From NCBI GenBank assembly GCA_030428345.1, contig JAUIBM010000242.1:1-5485 (forward strand): a DNA stretch of 5,485 nt. Reading direction: 5' to 3'. Under the pieces are notes generated by a model, which saw nothing but the letters and a program-made list of their open reading frames with translations, searched no databases and was not told the origin of the DNA. The translations under genes and the position numbers were made by a program. The stretch is from Alphaproteobacteria bacterium. GTDB lineage: Bacteria; Pseudomonadota; Alphaproteobacteria; Rhizobiales; Rhizobiaceae. Positions 1-5,485 of this stretch are shown in pieces. The first letter of the stretch is position 1. Each line of letters begins with the position of its first letter.

Positions 1-162
1 GCGCAAGAAAATTCACGCCCGCGACAAAAACGCGTCTGGCGGTTCCAACGGGACAGACGGCTGTAAAGATGCCATGATGGGGTGCGATCCGGAACGGGTC
101 GAAATGCTTCGCGTCGGTTCCACCGCGCCACACCTCACCGGCAGGGCCGCGGGGAGAGAAGA

Positions 163-176
163 CCGCCATACGGCGG
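163..176 (+). repeat. Small inverted repeat before the A2M ribosome binding site
   Basis: The arms CCGCC (163-167) and GGCGG (172-176) flank a 4-base loop, ATAC. In the mRNA this would form a short GC-rich hairpin just upstream of the Shine-Dalgarno sequence. It has no T-run, so it is not a typical terminator. An effect on translation is possible, but hairpins this short arise often by chance in GC-rich DNA. Confidence 0.25.
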
Positions 177-177
177 C

Positions 178-188
178 AGGGAAAGGGA
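178..188 (+). promoter_or_regulatory. Ribosome binding site of the A2M gene
   Basis: A purine-rich run (AGGGAAAGGGA) ends 4 bases before the ATG at 193; its second GGG ends 5 bases before the ATG. It supports 193 as the true start, because the codons that follow immediately encode a signal peptide. The only other start-like codon between the in-frame TAA (64-66) and 193 is a GTG at 82-84, which would add a non-signal-like extension. Confidence 0.7.
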
Positions 189-192
189 TCAA

Positions 193-279
193 ATGCTTAC
201 ATCAGGAAAATCCGGAACGTTTGCGCTGATCGGCACGGCCATTCTGGCCGTCGGGCTGGTTTCCGGCAGTGCCCGGGCC
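193..279 (+). other. Sec signal peptide of the A2M protein
   Basis: Residues 1-29 have a short polar start with one Lys (residue 6), a hydrophobic core (about 10-24) and an A-R-A site at 27-29, so signal peptidase I would cut before Ala30. There is no Cys in this region and hence no lipobox. This differs from E. coli YfhM, which is a lipoprotein, and predicts a soluble periplasmic protein. Confidence 0.85.
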
Positions 280-3200
280 GCCGACGAGCGGCGCATCGTC
301 ACCATCCAGGACGCGGACTATTTCGGCTTCGATCTGCGCGCCGAGAAGAATGTCAGCCTCGACCAATGCAAGGAAAGCTGCGTCGGCGACCCGCAATGCC
401 GCGCCTTCACCTACAACACCAAGGCCAAATGGTGCTTCCTGAAGAGTGACTTCAAGGAACTGGGACCGTTCGTGGGAGCGGTGGCCGGCCGCGTCGTCGA
501 AGTCAGCACCGAGCCCGACATCGGCGCGGCGCCCGTTCTCGGCTTCGTATCGGCCCGCACCCTGGACGAAGCGCGCAGCTTTCGCCGCAAGGCGGTCGCC
601 GCCGCCTCCCGCCAGGGTCTTCAGGGCGCGCAGCAATTGCTGACAAGCGCTCTGGGCGCATTGGGATCGCGCGACTACGAGACCGCAGAAAAGTTCTTTT
701 CGAGCGCGATGGGCGCCGAACCCAATAATCTGGCCAATTGGGATGCCTTCGCGAAATACGCGCTGGGATATGCGCGCTCCGGCGCTTCCGGCAGCTACCG
801 CATGCAGAATCTGGCGGTAATCGCGGCCATCAACGCCTATCAGCTGACGCGGACCAATTCCAGCCGCGCCGATGCGCTTTCGCTGCTGGCTCAGACACTT
901 GAGGAAGACAGTTCCTACCGGGCGGCCCTCAACGCCTACAAGGCCAGCCTGGAACTGGTGAATTCACCCGTCGTCGCAGAAGCCTATCGCACGTTGCGTA
1001 CCAAGAAGGGCTTCCGCGTGACCGGCAATACCGTCGACGCCGATACGACGACCCCGCGTGCCTGCGTCCAGTTTTCCGAGGACCTGGTCAAGAGCGGCGT
1101 CGATTACGGCAGTTTCGTCTCTGTGGACGGAAAGGCCGGCGGCGCGATCGAGGCCACCGGCCGGCAGATCTGCGTCGAGGGCCTGGAGCACGGCAACAGC
1201 TATCGCATCGCCTTGCGCGCCGGCCTGCCGTCCTCGGTCGATGAAGCGCTGGAAGAGCCGGTTGTCGTCAATGTCTATGTGCGCGACCGCGCACCGGCAG
1301 TACGCTTCACGGGCGAGAATTTCGTGCTGCCTGGCAGCGCCCGGCAGGGCATTCCGATCATCGGCATCAACGCCGACAAGGCCGACCTCCAGCTCTACAG
1401 GGTCGGCGATCGCTCGATTTCCCGTCTGGTTTCCGGATCCCGCTTCCTTTCCCAGCTCGAGGGCTATTCCGTCAGCGACATCGCCGACGATATGGGAGCG
1501 CCGGTCTGGAAGGGTTCCATCGACCTTGCCCGCGAGCTCAACAAGGAGACGGTTACCAGCATACCGCTGGATGAAGTCCTGCCGAAGCGCAAGCCCGGCA
1601 TCTATGTCCTGACGGCCACGGTGCCCAGTGCGGAGGTGGACAGCTGGGAGCCGCGCGCAACCCAGTGGTTCCTGGTTTCCGACATCGGTCTGACCGCCTA
1701 TTCCGGCGTTGACGGCCTGACGGTGTTCACGCGCTCGCTCGACGCGGCGACGCCGCTTGCGGGCGTCGAGCTTTCGCTGATCGCCCGCAACAACGAAGTG
1801 CTCGGTAAAGCGGTGAGCGACGCCAATGGCGTCGCGCGTTTCGAGGCTGGATTGATGCGCGGCAAGGCTGGCATGGCGCCCGTTGTGGTGACCGCGCGCG
1901 ATTCCTCAGATGACGGCAAGGATTATGTTTTCCTCGATCTCGACCGGGCCGGCTTCGATCTTTCCGATCGCGGCGTGACCGGACGCGCCGCGCCAGGGCC
2001 CGTCGACATCTATGCCTATACCGAGCGCGGCATCTACCGCCCCGGCGAAACGGTGCACGCCATGGCGCTGGCGCGCGATGATAGTGCGCAGGCAAGCGAA
2101 GGACTGCCGCTGACGATCGTGTTCGAGCGGCCGGACGGCGTGGAGGCGCAGCGAACCGTTTCCAATGCGCCGAGCGCGGGCGGGCACAGCGTTGATTTCG
2201 CCGTGCCGCAAAACGCCATGCGCGGCGTGTGGAAGATGCTGACGCTCACCGATCCCGATTCCGATCCGGTGGCGGAAAAGCTGTTCCTGGTCGAGGATTT
2301 CATCCCCGACAGGATCGAATTCGACCTGAAGGCGAAGAGCGAGCGGATCGCGCCGGGCGCACCTGCAACGGTCGAGGTCGACGGGCGCTATCTGTACGGT
2401 GCGCCGGCCAACAATCTGGCGCTCGAAGGTGAAATGCGCCTGAAGACCGTGCGCAAGCTTGATGCCGTTCCCGGCTATCTCTTCGGCCTGGCCGAGGAGG
2501 AATACCAGGGCGACGACCGCACCACGCTTGCCGATTTGCCGCGCACCGGCGCGGACGGCAAGGCGGAGATCGAAATCGCGCTGCCGGAGCTTCCCAGCAC
2601 GACGCGTCCCGTCACGGCGGAAATCTCGATCCGCATGCGCGAGGATGGCGGACGCGCGGTCGAGCGCAAGCTGACCCTGCCGGTTGCCTCCAGCGGTCCG
2701 ATGATCGGGCTGCGGCCTGATTTCGGTGACAGCGCCAAGGAGAATTCGCAGGCCTCGTTCCGAGTGCTGGCGGTCGATGCGGCGGGCGAGCGCATCGCGC
2801 TTTCCGGTCTGGAATGGAAGCTTTACCGGATCGAGCGCAATTACCAATGGTATCGCGACGGATCCTATTGGCGCTACGAAGCGGTGCAGATCCCGCGTCT
2901 GGAAGCAAGCGGCACGGTTGACGTCTCCGCTGGGGAACCGGCTTCGGTCTCGGTGCCGGTGAAGTGGGGCCAATACCGTCTGGAAGTCGCCAGCGCCAAT
3001 GCGGACGGACCGGCAACGAGCGTCGCGTTCAATGCCGGATATTTCGTGGCGCAGCAATCGGCCGAAACCCCCGATGCGCTGGAAATCGCGCTCGATCGCG
3101 AAAGCTATGCGGCGGGCGATGTTGCAAAGCTCAAGGTCGCCTCGCGTTTCGCCGGACAATTGCTGGTCGCGATCGGAAGCGACAGGCTGTTCGAGACGAT

Positions 3201-5199
3201 GAATGTGGAGATCCCGGCGACGGGCGGCGAGGTGGAAATCCCGGTCAAGGCGGAGTGGGGCGCTGGCGCCTATGTCACCGCCACCCTGTTCCGGCCGGGC
3301 AGTTCCCAGCAGAGCCGCATGCCGATGCGCGCCATCGGCACCACCTGGCTTTCGATCGATCCGGGCGCGCGAAAGCTTGCCGTTTCGCTGGACCTGCCTG
3401 AAAAGGCTCGCCCGCGCGACCGGCTGACGATCCCGGTCACGCTTGCCGGGATGAAGCCCGGCGAGGATGCATTCGTGACGGTTGCGGCGGTCGACGTGGG
3501 AATTCTCAACCTGACCCGGTACGAGGCCCCCGATCCGTCGAAATGGTATTTCGGCCAGCGTCAGCTCGGCCTGGAACTGCGCGATCTCTACGGACGGTTG
3601 ATCGACGGCTCGCAAGGGGCATTCGGCAGGATCCGCACCGGTGGCGACGGGCCGGCGCTTTCGGCCGACGGCAATCCGCCCACTGAGAAGCTGCTCGCGC
3701 TCTTCTCCGGGATCGTCAAGGTGGACGGCGAAGGCAAGGCGATCGTCGATTTCGACCTGCCGGAGTTCAACGGCACCGCCCGCGTCATGGCTGTCGCATG
3801 GTCGAAGTCGGCCGTGGGACAGGCGCAGGGCGACGTGATCATCCGCGATCCGGTGGTGCTGACGGCAAGCCTGCCCAAGGTGCTGGCGCCGGGAGACGAG
3901 GCGCAGACCGTGCTGGAGATCGCCAATACGGACGGGCCTGCCGGAACCTATGAGTTGAGCATCGCCACCGCGGGCGGCCTGAAGGCCGGAACAGTGCCCG
4001 CCACGGTCGAACTTGCCGCCGGCGAGCGCAAGACGCTCCAATTGCCCCTGGTGGCGAGCGCCTCCGGCGACGGCCTGATGACTGTGACAATCGCCAAGGG
4101 GAGCGAGGCTTATGCCTCGCGAACCCAGTCGGTAACCATCCGGCCGGCCACTTTGCCCGTGACGACCCGCATGAACCTGCCGCTGGCGGCGGGCGGCTCG
4201 GTCACGGTGGGCAGCCAATTGCTGGCGCAAAGCTATCCCCAGGGTGCGAGCGTCAGTGTCAGCGTCTCCCGCACGCCGGGCTTCAACGTCGCCGGGCTGC
4301 TCACCAATCTCGACCGGTACCCCTATGGCTGCGCCGAGCAGACGACCAGCCGCGCGCTGCCGCTGCTGTATCTGTCCGATCTCGACGCGCCGAAGGCGCT
4401 GCTCGATACGCCCGATCTCGGCAAGCGGATCGAAGGCGCCATCACGCGGGTGCTGTCCTATCAGTCTTCGAGTGGTTCCTTCGGCCTGTGGAGGCCGGAT
4501 GACCGCGACATGTGGCTCGACGCCTATGTCACTGACTTCCTGACGCGGGCACGCGAAAAGGGCTATGTCGTGCCCGATCAGGCGATGCGCCTGGCGGTGA
4601 CAAACCTCCAGAACAAGCTCGGCTACCAGAACGACATTTCCGAAAACGGCAATGCGATCGCCTATGCGCTCTATGTTCTGGCGCGCAACCGCCTCGCTTC
4701 CGCCGCCGACCTTCGCTACTACGCCGACATCAAGCTGCAGGATTTCGCCACACCGCTGGCGCGCGCGCAAATCGCAGCGGCGCTTTCGCTGTACAACGAG
4801 GTCGAACGCGCCGGACGGGCCTATCGCTCGGCGCTCGATCTGGCGCGCAGCGGAGAGGATGTGCGGGGCGGCGCCTATGATTATGGCTCGCGTCTTCGCG
4901 ATGGCGCGGCCATGCTGGCGCTGGCCTCGGAGACGCGTCCGGTGCCCGGCGATGTGCCGGCGATGATGGACCTGATGGTGCAGGAGCTTTCGACGCGGCG
5001 TTACACCTCGACACAGGAACAGGCCTGGATGCTGCTTGCGGCGCGGGCCGCACAGGAGATGAACGCCGCGTTGGAGCTCACCGTCAACGGTGCGCCCAGC
5101 AAGGGCGCGCTCTCCATGACCATGAGCGGCGAGGAACTGGAAGCGGCGCCGCTGAGCATCGCCAATCCCGGAAGCGAGAAGCTCCTCGCCACGGTGACG
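193..5199 (+). CDS. Alpha-2-macroglobulin family protein (PAN domain-containing, thioester type), 3' end missing
   Basis: This encodes a large periplasmic protease inhibitor of the bacterial A2M family (YfhM/ECAM-like). In known members a protease cleaves the bait region, the protein changes shape and the exposed thioester traps the protease; a role guarding the periplasm, often beside penicillin-binding protein 1C, is established for relatives. Visible in order: Sec signal peptide (1-29), PAN/apple domain (about 37-103), TPR-like helices (about 135-270), the early MG-like segment RACVQFSEDL (289-298), the MG2 signature TERGIYRPGE (610-619), an aromatic stretch (877-896), the bait-region domain (about 962-1035), the A2M domain (about 1118-1235), and the thioester domain from about 1357 with GCAEQ at 1379-1383. 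About 1669 residues are present. Relatives continue for roughly another 130-160 residues, so the C-terminal MG domain and stop codon are lost at the junction near 5188-5199. No frameshift or internal stop was seen. Family assignment is firm; the target protease is unknown. The PAN domain and absence of a lipobox suggest a soluble alphaproteobacterial subtype. Confidence 0.95.
301..501 (+). other. PAN/apple-like domain of the A2M protein
   Basis: Residues 37-103 carry four cysteines (Cys59, Cys63, Cys69, Cys81) in the spacing of a PAN/apple fold. Motifs typical of the fold are the DADYFGFDL stretch, then C-x3-C-x5-C-R-A-F-T-Y-N, then a W-C-F-L-K strand. The cysteines would form two disulphides in the oxidising periplasm. 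PAN domains bind proteins or carbohydrates. Here the domain sits at the mature N-terminus and may dock the inhibitor to the cell wall, the outer membrane or a partner; that role is inferred. The only other cysteines I noted between here and the thioester domain are Cys291 and Cys328, which could pair in the first MG-like domain. Confidence 0.8.
595..1005 (+). other. TPR-like helical segment of the A2M protein
   Basis: Residues about 135-271 are helix-rich with two TPR-like stretches. One lies around 157-191 (pattern RDYETAEKFFSSAM, then PNN and NWDAFAKYAL). The other lies around 229-262 (DALSLLAQTL, then YRAALNAYKASLEL). The segment lies between the PAN domain and the first MG-like domain. 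TPR units usually mediate protein contacts, so PAN plus TPR looks like a binding head placed before the trap. The repeats are degenerate and the exact number is uncertain. Confidence 0.55.
3076..3297 (+). other. Bait-region domain of the A2M protein
   Basis: Residues about 962-1035 fit the bait-region domain of bacterial A2Ms. The domain begins with LDRESYAAGDVAKLKV, continues with a strand ending in LLVAIGSDR, and closes with WGAGAYVTATLFRP. In the family, cutting of the exposed bait segment triggers the trap. I cannot point to the exact cleavage stretch, so target specificity cannot be read from the sequence. Confidence 0.7.
3544..3897 (+). other. A2M core domain
   Basis: Residues about 1118-1235 contain the family hallmark run WYFGQRQLGLELRDLYGRL, a glycine-rich linker, then FSGIVKVDGEGKAIVDFDLP, FNGTARVMAVAWS and the strand RDPVVLTASLPKVLAPGD. 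This is the most recognisable block of bacterial A2Ms after the thioester motif and secures the family assignment independently of it. Confidence 0.8.
4327..4341 (+). other. Intact internal thioester motif GCAEQ
   Basis: Codons for Gly1379-Cys1380-Ala1381-Glu1382-Gln1383 follow NLDRYPY and precede TTSRALPLLYL. Cys1380 and Gln1383 would form the beta-cysteinyl-gamma-glutamyl thioester used for covalent protease capture. Some bacterial A2Ms lack this motif, so its presence marks the protein as the thioester-active type. The following GSFGLW (1428-1433) and WLDAYVTDFL (1441-1450) are characteristic of the alpha/alpha-toroid thioester domain. Confidence 0.93.
5188..5199. other. Probable chimeric junction between A2M and S1 sequences
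   Basis: A2M homology on the + strand runs in frame to about 5199 (codons for LLATVT). S1-protein homology on the - strand reaches down to about 5190 (codons for EATVVTV). The roughly 10 shared bases can be read as either gene, so the join lies within this short overlap. Both genes are cut inside conserved domains, with no stop codon, terminator or intergenic space between them. This is what a join between unrelated templates looks like, not a normal convergent gene pair. Confidence 0.75.
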
Positions 5200-5207
5200 A
5201 CCGTGGC
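5188..5207. repeat. Perfect 8-bp inverted repeat with 4-base loop at the junction
   Basis: The arms GCCACGGT (5188-5195) and ACCGTGGC (5200-5207) are exact reverse complements separated by GACG. The repeat sits exactly where A2M and S1 homologies meet. Such a fold-back could promote strand switching during amplification or confuse an assembler. With no T-run it is not a typical intrinsic terminator. It may also simply reflect both genes encoding Ala-Thr-Val with GC-rich codons. Confidence 0.7.
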
Positions 5208-5485
5208 CTCGACCTCCTCACCCTCCTGCACGACGTCGCGCGGGTTGGCGATGCGGCGGCCGAGCGCCATGTTCGAGATGTGGATCAAACCGTCGACGCC
5301 GGGGAGGATCTCCACGAACGCGCCGAAGGTCTGGATGCGCGCGACCTTGCCGGTGACCTTCTGGCCTTCCTTGATCTGGTCCTGCGCGACGGTCCACGGG
5401 TCCTGGCTGAGCGCCTTGATCGAGAGGCTGATCTTCTTCTGCGAAGGATCCTTGCCGTCCTCGATCTTCAGAACCTTCGCGGCCA
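5190..5485 (-). CDS. Ribosomal protein S1-type RNA-binding protein, internal fragment (both ends missing)
   Basis: Reading the - strand from 5483 gives 98 uninterrupted codons of an S1-domain protein. Residues 1-30 are the end of one S1 domain plus linker (KVLKIEDGKD, then KKISLSIKAL and the conserved DPW). Residues about 38-98 are the next S1 (OB-fold) domain, with GQKVTGKVARI, FGAFVEILPGVDGLIHIS, the NPRDVV helix and EGEEVEATVVTV; only its last strand is missing. S1 domains bind single-stranded RNA; RpsA brings mRNA to the 30S subunit. The gene enters from beyond the right window edge and is lost at the junction; a few further codons in frame (from about 5189 downward) are antisense A2M and do not resemble S1. 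The GRR-x-x-NPRDVV wording resembles shorter S1-type proteins of Myxococcota/Deltaproteobacteria more than rhizobial RpsA; this comparison is from memory. Family certain; whether it is rpsA itself or an S1-like paralogue is open. Confidence 0.88.

Larger units (their letters stand above)
1..192. other. Upstream region, no supported gene
   Basis: I find no gene here that I can support. The frame of the A2M gene has a TAA stop at 64-66, so the A2M protein cannot extend further upstream than that. Another + frame is open from position 2 to a TGA near 230, with ATG codons at 74 and 77, but its protein (many Gly, Arg and Lys, no recognisable motif) overlaps the A2M start and does not look coding. 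A third + frame gives a short tail ending at the TGA at 75-77; it could be the end of an upstream gene, but it is too short to judge. No convincing -35/-10 pair was seen. The promoter may lie here or further upstream. Confidence 0.5.

Noticed and set aside
74..232. A possible short + strand peptide starting at ATG 74
   Set aside because: It overlaps the A2M start in another frame, has no clear ribosome binding site and encodes a low-complexity Gly/Arg/Lys-rich sequence.
202..636. A 144-codon open frame on the - strand over the signal peptide and PAN region
   Set aside because: It is antisense to a well-supported gene in the same codon-opposite register and shows no motif of its own.
2821..2880. 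The Tyr/Trp/Arg-rich stretch of the A2M protein as an unusual insertion
   Set aside because: A similar aromatic stretch (IERNYQWY-like) is, to my knowledge, common in bacterial A2Ms of this type, so it is a family feature and not an insertion.
1906..4770. A 954-codon open frame on the - strand
   Set aside because: It lies codon-for-codon opposite the A2M gene, so it stays open as long as the sense strand avoids TTA, CTA and TCA codons, which are rare in GC-rich genes. Its 3' end at 1906 coincides exactly with a sense TCA codon. The protein is Arg, His and Gly-rich without any recognisable domain.
5188..5207. The inverted repeat as a shared intrinsic terminator of convergent genes
   Set aside because: Neither gene has a stop codon before it, it has no T-run on either strand, and both genes are still inside conserved domains at this point.
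5001..5315. A 104-codon - strand frame taken as a complete small S1 protein
   Set aside because: The apparent start (GTG at 5315) lies in the middle of an S1 domain and the frame continues upstream to the window edge. Its last third, below about 5189, is antisense A2M.

Overview
The window is dominated by one large gene on the + strand. It encodes a bacterial alpha-2-macroglobulin (A2M) family protein of the YfhM/ECAM-like type, a periplasmic thioester protease trap. The domain order and wording of the protein, the Sec signal peptide followed by a PAN/apple domain, and the GC-rich codon usage all point to an alphaproteobacterium, most likely of the Hyphomicrobiales (Rhizobiales). This assignment is an inference from protein style and was not searched.

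Layout: positions 1-192 are upstream sequence with no gene I can support, ending in a clear ribosome binding site. The A2M gene starts at 193 and reads without a stop through signal peptide, PAN domain, TPR-like helices, macroglobulin (MG) domains, bait-region domain, A2M domain and thioester domain with an intact GCAEQ motif. Recognisable A2M sequence stops near 5199, after about 1669 residues, before the C-terminal MG/receptor-binding-like domain and the natural stop codon.

From about 5190 to the window end (5485) the sequence is the reverse strand of a different gene: 98 codons of a ribosomal protein S1-type protein, comprising the end of one S1 domain and most of the next. Its wording looks more like myxobacterial/deltaproteobacterial S1 proteins than rhizobial RpsA. 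The two genes collide tail to tail, both broken inside conserved domains, at a perfect 8-bp inverted repeat (5188-5195 / 5200-5207). The simplest reading is a chimeric junction from assembly or amplification; a real rearrangement is less likely. By chance the A2M reading frame stays open through the antisense of the S1 gene to the window edge, so an automatic annotation would give a false fused C-terminus.

I see no RNA gene, CRISPR array, transposase or attachment site, and no convincing new biological system. The points worth following up are the junction and the PAN-TPR-A2M architecture.
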